The notes under the pieces: generated by a model
Told to the model about the DNA's origin: nothing
The model's input: the letters and a program-made list of their open reading frames with translations, nothing else
Database searches by the model: none
Assembly (NCBI GenBank): GCA_004764695.1
Contig: SMSO01000032.1
Span: 6,716,668-6,780,667, forward strand
DNA from: Schizochytrium sp. TIO01
Lineage: Eukaryota; Sar; Bigyra; Thraustochytrida; Thraustochytriidae
Length of the DNA stretch: 64,000 nt
Reading direction: 5' to 3'
Shown: positions 12,830 through 23,423 of the stretch, in pieces
Layout: each line of letters begins with the position of its first letter
Position numbering within the stretch: the first letter of the stretch is position 1
Made by a program: the position numbers and the translations under genes

Positions 12830-14701
12830 ATGAGCTTGCTGACGCTGAAGGACCCGTTTGCGAGCGACTTCCCGAGCTTTTTGGAGGAGTCGCTGCAGGC
12901 GCCGCTCGCATTCCGCGCGCTGCCGCCGCCGCCACAGCCCGATGGTCCCCCCAAGCGCGGGCGAAAGCGTGTGCGAAAAGACGCTTTACCATACGAAGTG
13001 AGCCTGTGTGCCACATTTAGTGGAGCAGGATCGTATGTTACCACCGGAATGATGCGATCTGGCTTCGTGGCGGTGCGGGACCTCATGACAAGACACGTCC
13101 TTTTAGCGCAACAGTGTCATGAAGACAGCGTCAACTCCGTTGCGTATGTCCCGCAACAACGAAGTAAATTACTGGTTACTTGCAGCTCAAATGGTGAGTT
13201 CGCAATCTTTGACATGGATGGCTTTAAGCGCCGCATCAGGTGGCGCCAAGCTCTGCCTGTAATGAGAGCAACAGTCAGCAAACCACTAGAACCAGCTGAA
13301 GAAATGCATGTGGACGCTCAAGAAAGTGAGCAGCATAATAATGAAAAAGCTTCTAATGATCTGGATCCAAAAGTTAAAGATACCGAAAACAGCGAATCTA
13401 AGGAGGACGATTTTGAGATAGGAAAGTCGAAGAATGAAGACTCTAAAAATGAAGACGTCAAAATGGAAGACTCCGAGAAAGGAGAGTTGAAGAATGAGGA
13501 CTCAAAGAATGAGGCCTCAAAGAATGAGGCCTCAAAGAATGAGGCCTCAAAGAATGAGGGCGAAAAATTGGAAGACTCTAGGAATATTGATGTGACTGCC
13601 GATGGCAAACCTTCATCCACTGGAGCTGCAACTACAAACGCAAGTGAAAATAACCCTAAAGGAGAGCTAGAGAAAAAGTTGAAAGAAGTTGTCGAAATCC
13701 CGAATTCTTCTTCTGCTTCGTCTTCTTCTCCCAAAGAGGGGCCGGCATCTCAGAAAGTCTTAGCTCCTGGGGGGCAATTTGTATTGCTATGCCGTGCACT
13801 GCCGTCGCCTCAGGAGGATAAAGAGGCTGCAGACAATACTGAGGGTAGTAAATTGTTTGCGAGTTCGGTGCCATGGCCACTATTAGCACATGTAGATCTG
13901 AAATCAATGAAGCTTGGGGAGTTCAAGGAGCTCTCATGGCCATTAGAAGCTGGAGACAAAGCACCGAAGGCAATGGTAGCAGCTTTTAGCGCCGAGGGTG
14001 ACTATGTTTATGTTGGTGGCGCAGGCGGTGCTGTACACATTTTCAGCACCCGAACTGGCAGGCTGGTGGGCACTGAACGGCCCTTGGCACACGCCAAGCG
14101 GTCTGGCTGGATCAAACGCATTGTCAGCTCCAAAGCACGAATTGTGCTTGCTCAGACTAGTGATAAGGTCATTCATATGATACGGGCAGATGGGCCTAAA
14201 CTCATGCATGTGCAGGATTTTCAAGATAGTGTGGAAAACATCAAATGGGCCTGCTGTGACGTCTCTCCAGACGGGGAGTACATTATTGCAGGGTGTGCTA
14301 ATGGTCATGTTCTTCATGTTTGGAACGTCTTAGGAAGGCACATGGCAAAACTTATGGCACCCGATCGAGGCCTAGTTCGTCAGGTCCTGTGGCATCCTCG
14401 TAGACCAATTGTTCTTTCATTGGGCCGTGATGGTCAGGTCTTGGTTTGGGCGACTCATAGATCTGAGAGTTGGACAGCGTTTGCACCTAATTTCGTCGAA
14501 TTGGAGGAGAATGAATCATACCATGAACGGGAGGACGAGTTTGATCGTAATCCACGTGAAGATGATGCTTCTGCACTTGCCAATGCGGCTAATCGTGGTA
14601 GACCTTCCGAAGATGACCCTGTAGATCTTGTTTCGGTCCAAAGGGATGCGGATGACCTTGAGTCCGATGAGTTTGTGCTACCTCTCCGTATTGACGAATA
14701 A
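12830..14701 (+). CDS. COMPASS/MLL complex WD40 subunit, RBBP5/Swd1-like
   Basis: WD40 β-propeller scaffold of the Set1/MLL histone H3K4 methyltransferase complex, a nuclear role. Blade-like repeats include residues about 96-133 (ending FAIFDMDG), 478-502 (SPDGEYIIAG...LHVWN) and 515-541 (WHPRRP...VLVWA). The propeller is followed by the diagnostic tail WTAFAPNFVELEENESYHER at about 548-567 and an acidic EDEFD stretch. This corresponds to the RBBP5 activation and Ash2L-binding segment. The ATG at 12830 is chosen because its start (MSLLTLKDPF) resembles the family's N-terminus; an upstream in-frame GTG is not needed. The 623-residue product is longer than the usual ~540 because of a Glu/Lys/Asp/Ser-rich insert at about 145-300, which contains a 15-bp coding minisatellite. 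An AATAAA overlaps the stop codon. Confidence 0.9.
   Translation: MSLLTLKDPFASDFPSFLEESLQAPLAFRALPPPPQPDGPPKRGRKRVRKDALPYEVSLCATFSGAGSYVTTGMMRSGFVAVRDLMTRHVLLAQQCHEDSVNSVAYVPQQRSKLLVTCSSNGEFAIFDMDGFKRRIRWRQALPVMRATVSKPLEPAEEMHVDAQESEQHNNEKASNDLDPKVKDTENSESKEDDFEIGKSKNEDSKNEDVKMEDSEKGELKNEDSKNEASKNEASKNEASKNEGEKLEDSRNIDVTADGKPSSTGAATTNASENNPKGELEKKLKEVVEIPNSSSASSSSPKEGPASQKVLAPGGQFVLLCRALPSPQEDKEAADNTEGSKLFASSVPWPLLAHVDLKSMKLGEFKELSWPLEAGDKAPKAMVAAFSAEGDYVYVGGAGGAVHIFSTRTGRLVGTERPLAHAKRSGWIKRIVSSKARIVLAQTSDKVIHMIRADGPKLMHVQDFQDSVENIKWACCDVSPDGEYIIAGCANGHVLHVWNVLGRHMAKLMAPDRGLVRQVLWHPRRPIVLSLGRDGQVLVWATHRSESWTAFAPNFVELEENESYHEREDEFDRNPREDDASALANAANRGRPSEDDPVDLVSVQRDADDLESDEFVLPLRIDE
13495..13560 (+). 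repeat. 15-bp coding minisatellite (SKNEA repeats)
   Basis: Four to five near-identical 15-bp units in the RBBP5-like gene, each encoding Ser-Lys-Asn-Glu-Ala/Asp. Further diverged copies (SKNED, SENGE-like) lie just before it. The unit length preserves the frame, so copy-number change would only lengthen an acidic disordered loop. Confidence 0.9.
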
Positions 14702-15048
14702 AAGTTTATAGATATACTCTGCCGTAGATTTTCTCCTGTTGGACCCACATGCACATCATGTGGAAACGAAAACTATAATCTTGGGTTGTGTGTTGTCACA
14801 AAATCACAACAAAACCTAAGATACAAGCGCCAAGCTCGAGAGAGCTCGCGAGATAGACAAGCTACAAACTAGAGGACAAGATATTTATGCACAAGAAAAG
14901 TACGCGTTGATGCAAGCTGAGAACTGATAGATTTTTCATTTTTATTTTTTTCTTAAAAGGTCAATAAGTACCTATCTAGTGTGTACATAGGTACACTAGT
15001 AGGCAGGTACTTTCTACAGAAAAGACACAAACACGAATTAGCTGTGTC
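14702..15048. promoter_or_regulatory. Short intergenic region with GTAGGTA-type motif cluster
   Basis: 347 bp between two plus-strand genes. At about 14965-15012 it holds several AAGTACCTA / TAGGTACACTAGTAGG elements that read similarly on both strands. Similar clusters lie in many other gaps of this window. A regulatory role is inferred only from position. Confidence 0.3.
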
Positions 15049-16101
15049 ATGCCAGTACCGTCAGGCCTCCTACGCGGGCTTCCGCGGGCACTAGCGACGC
15101 TACGGGCAGAGGCCTTTGTTGTAGGTAGTCGACCTGTAGCAGTGCACGTGGCGTGCTTATTGCGAGCTCACGGAGGCCGAGTCAACGCCGTGCAAGATGC
15201 TCGTGCTCCGCGCAGTATTGAAGACCTCTTCGTGCTTGCTGCCTCACGTGCTATCTCGCAGCTTACTATTACTTCCGGACGTAATGTACGTAGTGAAATT
15301 AACTCGCTCTCTTCGGAGATCTTACACCCGGACAACGATGCGCGCTTGGTACTACATGACCTTGAAAACCAAATTTCTGAGTTTGATAATCTCCAGGGTA
15401 CCTCTGAAGACAACTTTAGCTCTCAAAGTGCAAAGTTAGGACATGAAAACCATAGAGGTATGCACGAAATATATGGAGGTGAGAGTTGGCATCGAGAAAA
15501 CTTGAAGCAGAGAGTATGGGCAGTATTGACAGCATCAGGTTCACTGCCATGGGGGGAGTCAAGGCTGATGCAAGAACTTGTGGAGCAACAACGTTTGGGT
15601 ATCGTAGCATGCCCACTGTTGCAGGTAGATAGTGTTGAAAGGGAGCTTGATGAGATTTGGGGATCGTCGTCAAGAGAAAGAGCATGCTTCAAGGTTGTAG
15701 GACTTGATGCACGGGACTTGGACCTAGAACAAGCTATGCGGACCATTGCCGACGCAGTGCCCAGGAAACCGCCACGTGTAATTGGATTGGAGGCCGGGCC
15801 CAGCACAGCGCAGTTCTTCTGGCATGAATTTACTAAGAACAGGCTCGCGAAGGAAAAAATAGAACAGGAAGCAATTGATGAGGACATTCATCGAAAAAAG
15901 TACGGAAAATTATTCATGTTCAGAAGAGCGCTCTTGGCAACTACATTTCAGGGTGAAGTACACGTGAAGCTACCACGGATTGATCCCCCAATCGATGTGG
16001 AGTCTATTTCTCAGCAGTGGGGGCTTGAAGAACGCTTCTCAGATGTCTGGGAGACATCGGATGGGCAGTGGACTGTAAGCTTGCGTGTCGAGTCAAATTA
16101 A
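15049..16101 (+). CDS. RibD_C/DHFR-like reductase-fold protein, probably organellar
   Basis: 350-residue protein. The order of elements resembles the reductase (C-terminal) domain of riboflavin enzyme RibD. There is an early strand-helix ending in ITSGRNVRSE (about 75-85), a Val/Leu-rich strand WAVLTASGSLP (about 155-165), a segment DARDLDLEQAM (about 221-231), the glycine motif GLEAGPSTAQFF (about 249-260) and a final strand DGQWTVSLRV. The EAGP(S/T) motif matches the NADPH-binding loop of RibD reductases. The first ~28 residues are Arg/Ala/Leu-rich with a single Glu, consistent with a mitochondrial presequence. A charged insertion (HEFTKNRLAKEKIEQ region) follows the glycine motif. There is no deaminase domain. 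Substrate is unknown; a pyrimidine reductase of riboflavin synthesis is one option, and family assignment is moderate. Confidence 0.55.
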   Translation: MPVPSGLLRGLPRALATLRAEAFVVGSRPVAVHVACLLRAHGGRVNAVQDARAPRSIEDLFVLAASRAISQLTITSGRNVRSEINSLSSEILHPDNDARLVLHDLENQISEFDNLQGTSEDNFSSQSAKLGHENHRGMHEIYGGESWHRENLKQRVWAVLTASGSLPWGESRLMQELVEQQRLGIVACPLLQVDSVERELDEIWGSSSRERACFKVVGLDARDLDLEQAMRTIADAVPRKPPRVIGLEAGPSTAQFFWHEFTKNRLAKEKIEQEAIDEDIHRKKYGKLFMFRRALLATTFQGEVHVKLPRIDPPIDVESISQQWGLEERFSDVWETSDGQWTVSLRVESN

Positions 16102-16423
16102 AAAGAAAGATTCAAGGGGAGGAAATTTGGCAGGTCTGCCTTTGTTTGTGTTATGATACGTTGGCCAATCCCCTTCCCTTACCCAGGCTGTTTTCCCCTA
16201 AGAAGGCAGGGGCTCTAAATTAAAAAGGATGTGATCTTGTGTTGGTTATTTTCTGTGTTGTTACACTCTCATTCATGCCCTTGTTTGCATTTGTGTGTTT
16301 ATTATTGTACCTTGGCTCAGTAGGGATGAATGGAGAAGTGCTATGTTTTTGCTTCCTGCTGGGGCTGAGAAATGATGTTGTTTAAATGCAGTGGAAAGAT
16401 GCCCAAACTATTGACATCTCTTT
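16102..16423. other. Convergent 3' region
   Basis: Gap between the ends of two convergent genes. It is GT/T-rich, as expected of 3' untranslated sequence. No further gene is seen. Confidence 0.4.
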
Positions 16424-17365
16424 TTAGTAGTGGCAGTGAAGCTGGCGACGAGAAGCGCGCAAAGCACGCTCGAAGTCATCCTCGTTATGGTCGATGGCAG
16501 CAGCTTGAAGAATAGCGGCCGCGGCGGTGAGAGCGTGATTAAATTCTCTCGGCTCTAAGGAGATGAAGCTCTCCTCGCTAATGCTCCGTACCCGTTGCTT
16601 ACCGCGCGAATGAGGTTCACGCTCATCGACGGCAAAGGGGAATAGGAACTCATCTTCATCTTCATCAGGGGTCTTCTCTTCATCATCGGTAACGAAGCGA
16701 GTCAATTCATTGATACTATCCTCATCATCATGGAGGTCAAAGTTAAGACCCGGGTGCGACGAAAGAGCGTGACGAAGATTGTATTCGCTGGCACTCAGGT
16801 AGCTACTACTACGAAAGCTGCTTCCCAAGCTGCTCGCGTGGCTGGAGCAGATACTCGAGCTGGCGATGTCCTCTTCATTATCATTTCCCTCTAGGCTAAG
16901 CTTCCCCTCGAAAACATCTTCATCTTCATCATTCTCTTCAAGATCATCAAAGTCAACGAAGTGAAGATTGCTCGAAGCGTGGTCATCCATGTCAAAGAAC
17001 ATGTCTCCAGCAGCATCCACCTCTTCATTTTCTTGTGTGTTTTGCAGCTGCTGTTGCTGCTGGATAAAATTGTTATTCACAACAGGTGCAGCAGCATGAA
17101 TTAGTGGGGTGGAGACTACACTCTGTGTATTGTGGCAGTCTCCGTTAGTGCTGCTCAACGAGCCGCGGCGGCGCTGTTCAACCTTAGCAACCGCTGCAAC
17201 ACCGTTCATTTCGAGGTTTGAGGCGCTTGAGCCCCTACGCATTGGCGTCTGTGGTAGATGCGGATGAAGGAAGTGCTCAGTCAATTTACGCGAGGACCGA
17301 GTGGGAGCTCCGCCTCCCAGCGCGACCTCGCCATGCCGAGGCAAGCTTTGTCTCGCAAGCATCAT
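16424..17365 (-). CDS. Acidic, serine-rich disordered protein
   Basis: 313-residue hypothetical protein starting at ATG-ATG. Most of it is predicted disordered. Basic N-terminal stretches carry PKA-like sites (RRGSSAS near 44 and RRRGSLSS near 67). A short Gln run (about 102-108) and a long Asp/Glu region with Ser clusters (about 110-250) follow. The motif RVRSISEESF (about 260-270) fits a basophilic-kinase or 14-3-3-type site. An Ala-rich predicted helix with FERALRASRRQL closes the protein. There is no membrane segment and no enzymatic motif. A scaffold or regulator in signalling or transcription is possible but unproven. The upstream (higher-coordinate) side holds GTAGGTA-type elements at about 17785-17830. 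Coding is supported by length and by codon-level composition across an ORF much longer than expected by chance. Confidence 0.7.
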   Translation of the reverse strand: MMLARQSLPRHGEVALGGGAPTRSSRKLTEHFLHPHLPQTPMRRGSSASNLEMNGVAAVAKVEQRRRGSLSSTNGDCHNTQSVVSTPLIHAAAPVVNNNFIQQQQQLQNTQENEEVDAAGDMFFDMDDHASSNLHFVDFDDLEENDEDEDVFEGKLSLEGNDNEEDIASSSICSSHASSLGSSFRSSSYLSASEYNLRHALSSHPGLNFDLHDDEDSINELTRFVTDDEEKTPDEDEDEFLFPFAVDEREPHSRGKQRVRSISEESFISLEPREFNHALTAAAAILQAAAIDHNEDDFERALRASRRQLHCHY

Positions 17366-18490
17366 GCTCTTTGGTCTGTGGTCCTTCGACGAATGCCTTC
17401 ACGATAAAAGGTTCTGAAAGTTGTTTTCTCGCACGTGCGGAGTTCTCGTTTCTGATTTGCTAGTTCCCCTATTCCGTTCCACTCGCTGCTGCATGCAAGC
17501 GTTTGTTGTTTTATTGTATCCCGAAGACTGCCTCGTCCGAAGTTTGGGTTTTGCTGCTCCTGTCGTTCGAGCTTGCTGCAGGCGCTGGGACGCAAGTGAT
17601 GGACGATACCGATTTGCCCTTGCTCTGGAACCTTCCACTACCTAATACGGGGAGGTTCGTGGAAGAAGAGATAACCAAAATGGCGGGCAGCAGTAGTGGA
17701 AGTCCAGTAGGAAGGAAGTCACCGGCTTACAGGGGCCGAGAGCAGTTACTTGGAGGAGGACCACTGTTCCAGCCTCAACTAACTCGTAGGTAGGTGCCTG
17801 CCTGCCTTCTCGGTAGTAGGCAACGAGTTACCTGCCTGCTTTGGTGCGCGAAAAGAAGGCGAATCCTCCACGAGGAGCTCTTCCTCCTCCAGTTCTTCTT
17901 ACAGGAGCCGCACCTAGGTCTTGCCTTGCGAGGATTCGCTAGACTTGCGCGGCACTTCGAGCTTAGCTAGCTAGCTGGCTGATTGGCTGGCTGACTGACT
18001 GGCCAGCTTCGGGGTTGTCGAATCTGCAGGCTGCAGTAGTGGCTAGCTAGGTAGTGCTTGTTCTCTTCGTTTGACTCCCTCGCTTTGCCGCGAACTTTGA
18101 GATTCCCCACTCCCAGTACACCAACCTGTGAAAGCAGCTGCCGATGAGCTTACGCGTCTGCAGCGAATCTCAAGGCCCCGTCGCTGTGAAGATTAAAGAT
18201 TCTCTTTCGAGTTCTCTGATTCTCTTCTCGATTCCTTCGACTCTCTCAGTTCCGGTTGTTATGGTTTTGCTGCTCCCGGCAGCTCTGCGAGGGATGGCCA
18301 ACTCGAGGCTTTTGCTTGCTTGCTTGCTCAGCTCAATCTCCGCTGTAGGTTCGAGATTGGAATTAAGAACCCTCCCTGAAGTACGGTAGTAATGGTAGGC
18401 AAGCAGGTAGCTAGACAGGTACTCTGCACCAAATAAATGATCACAGCCTCGTTTACAGAACCTGCCGGACGTCGAAAGCAGGGCCAGTGC

Positions 18491-18522
18491 GAATGTAGTA
18501 TGTATGTATGTATGTATGTAAG
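18491..18522. repeat. GTAT tetranucleotide repeat
   Basis: About seven GTAT/ATGT units, ending in an imperfect GTAAGTATGTGTG. No gene is associated. Confidence 0.85.
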
Positions 18523-20253
18523 TATGTGTGCATGAATCTGCGTATGTGTATCCGTCGATTATCTGTCTGTCGTCAGTGTGTCTGTGTGTCAGCAGGCGGG
18601 CGAGTGTTCTACATCACGCCGGCAACAAGAATCGAATCAGCTTGAAGGCCTTCAACGACGTTTGCGCCGAAGGCCTCGTTCACAGCCGTACATTTCTTTC
18701 TTACATGGACAATAGAGAAACGAGGATTCAAAGAAAGTGTCTCGTCGTGATTATGTCATGTCTCACGAAAATGTTTATTTGCAATGAAAACTTAAAGGAA
18801 AAGAAGGCTGGCTAGGCCTATATAGAACCTCTCGTAGAACTCGACAAACGTTCCTCTCCCTCCGAGTCTTTTCACGATGCTATTCATTTGTAAAACCATT
18901 TTAATTTTCTAAAGTAAATGAAAATAAAGATTAAGACTTCATGAAATACCAAGATGTCTCTAGCTAGAGTCTTCTTCGATTGCACTTGTTTTATAAATCG
19001 GTATTTGCTCAAGTTCAAAGTTGTAGTATTAGGTGCCTCCTCCTACCACCCAATACGATAAATTGCAGCTCTAAGCCCAAGCACAGCGTCCTTGTCTGCG
19101 TCCGTGTGGGACTCTCTTCCGAAGTGCTTCCGAGTCACGACATAGCGCTGTAAAAACTAAAAGACTTAGTTCCTCAAATGCTCTTCTTCACCACGCAGAA
19201 CGTGAAGTTCACACCCCGAGGCGCATTCATTCGTGTGTAGGCAAGTAAGCAAAGTAAGCAAAAACCATGGTGATAGATTCATGGTGACACTCACTCTGCT
19301 TCTCATCGTGAGCGAGACGTATCTAGTGATTTGAGGGAATCTCTCAGGCATCTTTTGCGTCAAGTTTGTCACGTCCACCCTAAACTGTTCCCTCGTCGCA
19401 CCAAGATTCGACAGATTCCTTCTCTTGTTCTCTTCACAGTGCGCAAATCCTCAATTTTCATCTCAACTTTTGCGACTTAAAAGACCAAATAAAACACAGT
19501 TCACTTCTTCCCATCTAGTCAGTGATAGGGAGGCCCTGCTCTTCTACTTGCCGTGAGTTTTGATGGTGCTTGAAAAGAAACTAGCTACTTCTACCTTATG
19601 TGTTAGGTGGGTGCTAGGTACCAACTTTTTAAAAATTTAAAATTTTAATTAAATATTTTAATTCCACCAAAAGAAGAAGAGGAAGTTGAAGAGATTCTTT
19701 TATTCTCTCTCTTTTCTTGCCTTTCAATTCACTGTTCTGCGAATGAATAGAATAGCACAGGTAGAAAGTTTCTTCAGTGCCAGAACGTCTCACCGTTGCT
19801 GAAGCGTGCGATGGCGGGTCTGTGAGGTGCCAATGTCGTTCAATGTCATCGATCACAGACCCTCTGTAACTGGGGCGCTCGAGTTTGCGGGAGTGGTGTA
19901 TGAGCGAAAGAATGGGCAAATCTTCACATAGCATTAAAGCCAAGTTATAACGGAGAGAGGTGCAATGTGAAGCAATGTAATACGAACTTGAACTTGATTG
20001 AGCTACTAGTTGGAGTAATCGGCTAATTTGTGGATGAGCGAGTGAGGGGCTGAGGGTCATGGCGCTGAGAAATTGCTCTGTAAGTAATGAAGGATGATAA
20101 CACATGAAAAAAAGAAGAAGAAAAGAAAGTCAGAGAGACCAGAGTTTCTTTGCGTGTGAGGTTCTCTGCGCGTTCTTTTGCTCTGACTATTAGGTGGGTA
20201 GCCAAATCTAGAGCTTTTCATCTTGAACTAATCATCGTCCTCTAAACTTCATA

Positions 20254-20346
20254 TGATAATAATCATCATCTAGACATCATCGTCATCTAAATGCTATCAT
20301 CATCTAAACACTATCATAATCTGAACAACATCGTCATCTAAACACC
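20254..20346. repeat. Imperfect ~18-20 bp CATCATCTAAA repeat
   Basis: Five diverged tandem units of the type ATCATCATCTAAACACT. Variation between units suggests an older minisatellite. Confidence 0.7.
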
Positions 20347-22838
20347 GTGAATAGTTTTGATTGCTGTTGACAAGTCAGTCAGATCTTAGTCACCCAGCCG
20401 GTCGGTCAGTCAGTCAGCAAATTGGTCGGTGGCAGCGCTTTTGTTCATTCACTGTTCTCTCGTTCCTCTCTTCAGCCAGACGGTCGTTCTTTTCATTCCC
20501 AATTCGTCCGCTGACCAATGAGGCACTCTCCTGAAAGAAAGCGCCAGTGGATAATCGGTTGATTTGTTCCCCTCACGAATGAAGATGAACCTTAAGGGAC
20601 CTGGTCAGTCTGTGACGAATTGAATCAATGAATGGCTTCTCTTTGCACCAACTAGTAGCTAGCTAGCTACCTACATATCTAAGATAAGACTCCGGAGTTT
20701 TGTTTGCATGTCTTTGTGTCTTCGCGTATGTCTTTGCGTACCATGCCTATTACTGCCTGGTAAGAAGAGGTGCTGCTGGCGCTTGGCAAATTGGTGCAAG
20801 AACGTACGAGCACTACTGAAATCGAAAAAATAAACTTGGCTCGTCGAAGCAAACGGCCTCTTCTAGTTTGGCGGGGTCCGATGGAATTGCCATCGTTGTG
20901 ATTCTATAACTGGAGATGCGACCATGCACACGGTGCAGCAGAAGAGCGTAATAACACTCTCTGAGACAAGTCTTCGAAACGATAGTCAAAGCTTGGTATT
21001 TTTCACTAAACGCCCGGCAGAAGGGGACTGACAGACTGACTCGATGGGCTATAAGCTGCGGTGCGATCAACAAGGATCTTTTGAGGGAAATCAATCGTTT
21101 GCGTGCCTGATCGACGAGTGATAAATATGATCACAGAGTACAAATGTACTATTAGACTTTTAGTGCAGTTTAGTTTGGTTTGTGTAGCTAGAATTAGTTT
21201 GTTTTGATAAGTTTGATTGTATTTGATTTGATTTGTTTGGCTTGGTTTTGTTTTAGTTTGGATTGAATTTGCGCGATGCAATGTGATGTGGTCTCGCAAT
21301 CCAAAAGTTAGCGCGGGCCTTCTTGAAGATGGTGGCGCGGCTTATCCTCATCTGGCCTCGCCTACAGGAACTGGCGTAGGCAAGTTCTGCAAGATAGAAT
21401 TCGACAAAGGGCTTCTTCGCTCACGGTCTGTCGTCTCCCCGTGCAACACACACTTTCACAGTGCACACACACACAGAAATAGAATTTCAGACTTCAGACA
21501 TCGAGTAGATTTCACAGATCAAGATCACTCGAGTCCAAGTCAATGCCAAAGAGCGCGGTAGGTAGATCACCGATGGAGAGAAACGAGTGTGCACAATAGT
21601 GAATAGATGGATGAACGAATGAATGAATGACCTGGCAGGGCAGGCGAGGGCGATTGGAGAGGCCTGGGGTGCTGTCGTAAAAGCAGGCAACAAAGAACCG
21701 CCGCGTTCCGCGGCGAAGCGCGGACGCTTCTTGGTCAACCACGAATCAATGCCTTTGTCGGCTCCCTTCCATCTCGTGCTTTCTTCCCATCACCCCGGTC
21801 ATCTTCGTCTCCCTGTTTCAATCGCAGTTCTTTTTTCTTTTCTCTGTTTGTAGCGTAACAGCCTTCTTCTTCCTTTGGCTTTGCTGCGTTCTGCCCCATC
21901 ATCATTGATCACCACAAATCTTGCCTTAACAGCAAAGCGAGACCACTACGGCTGACGATCTCTTGGTGGCCACAAGCGAGGGAAGCTGTTGCCCCGGCGG
22001 CATTCAAGCCAAAGAGATAATTCATTCATAAAGGCTTCGAACTTGTGCTGTGTGTTCTTCTTTGGGGTAAGGAATGGCCATCCTTGTTTTCAACTGGGTG
22101 TGCGAGAGAAAGAGCAAAAAAGTCCATCTGGGTTGGACCTGGCATTGAAGCAGACTTTTGACTTGAACAGGAACGTGGGATACGCACAATGCGGTGGTGA
22201 CGAAGATTTCTGAGAAATTGTGCAAACATGAAGAGCGGGAGCTCTTCACAGGCAGGTTCGTGGCGCTTGGTTGAATGGTTGGTCTGCAAAAGTAGAGAAC
22301 AGCACATTGGAGGTGGCGAAGCGCAGTTGCACGGGGTAGAAGTAGTAGGAATTGGCGAACTTGGAGGAGCGATTCCACTGTGGGCGCACGGGATAACGGG
22401 AGCAGCCACGCTTTGGGAACCAAGCTAGACTGCAAATTTGGAATACGCGAGCGATTCGGAGGAGGAATGTAGAGAAATATGATAGCGGCACCAAAGGGAC
22501 GCGCTTGGCCAACCCTCGCTAAGGGTGGCTTCCATAATAGTTTCTCATAGACTTTCTTGGGAAAACTTGGATCGCGAAATCTTGAAAGAACTTGAAGCAG
22601 AGTTGTCGATTGCGCAATGTAGTTGCAAAAATTAAAAATGTAGACTTGAAGGCTGCTCCAACGCGGCGAGCGGCAGAGCTTTCCCCTGGTGTCAAAAATT
22701 GGGCCCTCAAATTTAGGCAAATGCTTGTCTGTGAAGACAGGAAGAGTTATTTGAAAGACCATGCAATTGAAGAGGCGCCAGGCAGGCGATCTTGCTGTTG
22801 CCATTTCGTTTCTTCCTTTTCTTGCTTTTTCTTCTTTC

Positions 22839-23423
22839 TCAGTAAAAGAGGTTTGCGCTGCTGTCCGCCCGGGTGCTGCGCATTGGCATCTTCAGCTGCG
22901 TGAAATCGAGCGAGGAAGAAATCGAGGCCGAAGTCGAGGCCGGCGAGGTCGCGAGCGGCGGCAAGAGACTGCTGCTACTCGTATCGTTGCTGCGGCTCCC
23001 GCCGTCCATAACAAACCTGCGCTGCAGTGCTGTCTCGAAGTCTGGAAGACTCGGTGGCAGCAGCTCTGTGAATCCGCCGTATACTGGTAAGGAAGCTTGA
23101 CTTGTGTTATCCAAGCCGCCAACGCTCAAATCACTTGAGCTGATGTGGACATCAGTATATATCATGTTGCGGTCACTCATGTCGCTAGCGTTTTCCTGGC
23201 CATCCTCGAACTCGAAAAAGGGGCCAAGGTCAGTTTCGACCAGGCTGTTTTCGCGCTTGAGAACAATTGGTGGCACCTGCTGCAGTCTGGAGACAGGGCT
23301 GGCGTCGCGTCCGCGCTGCTTTGCACGAAGGATCCGCATTGTGAGCTTATTTGCAGACCGAGTCCACGCGCCACCCACGACCAGGGAAGTGCTGGGCATC
23401 GGGACCTTACGTTCCTGCTTCAT
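22839..23423 (-). CDS. Hypothetical serine-rich disordered protein
   Basis: 194-residue frame beginning at the ATG at 23423. The frame stays open upstream to 23514 without another ATG, so a spliced upstream exon is possible; AAATAG just before the ATG could be an acceptor. The protein starts basic (KQERK, RILRAKQRGR), then has RENSLVETD (about 72-80), an acidic aromatic stretch FFEFEDGQE, and Ser/Thr/Pro-rich sequence to the end. There are no membrane segments or known domains. The RENS and RSTR contexts could be kinase sites. It resembles the disordered acidic/Ser protein at 16424-17365 in style but not in alignable sequence. Function unknown. Confidence 0.55.
   Translation of the reverse strand: MKQERKVPMPSTSLVVGGAWTRSANKLTMRILRAKQRGRDASPVSRLQQVPPIVLKRENSLVETDLGPFFEFEDGQENASDMSDRNMIYTDVHISSSDLSVGGLDNTSQASLPVYGGFTELLPPSLPDFETALQRRFVMDGGSRSNDTSSSSLLPPLATSPASTSASISSSLDFTQLKMPMRSTRADSSANLFY

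Larger units (their letters stand above)
17366..22838. other. Intergenic, no firm gene
   Basis: About 5.5 kb with small repeats: TAGC runs near 17966, GTAT units at 18491-18522, and imperfect CATCATCTAAA repeats at 20254-20346. A 260-codon minus frame at 22022-22804 is longer than expected by chance but lacks motifs and protein-like composition, so it is not called. Confidence 0.4.

Noticed and set aside
22022-22804. 260-codon minus-strand ORF
   Set aside because: Longer than chance, but composition is not protein-like, there is no motif, and it directly follows the stop of the 22839-23423 gene, so it is probably 3' sequence.
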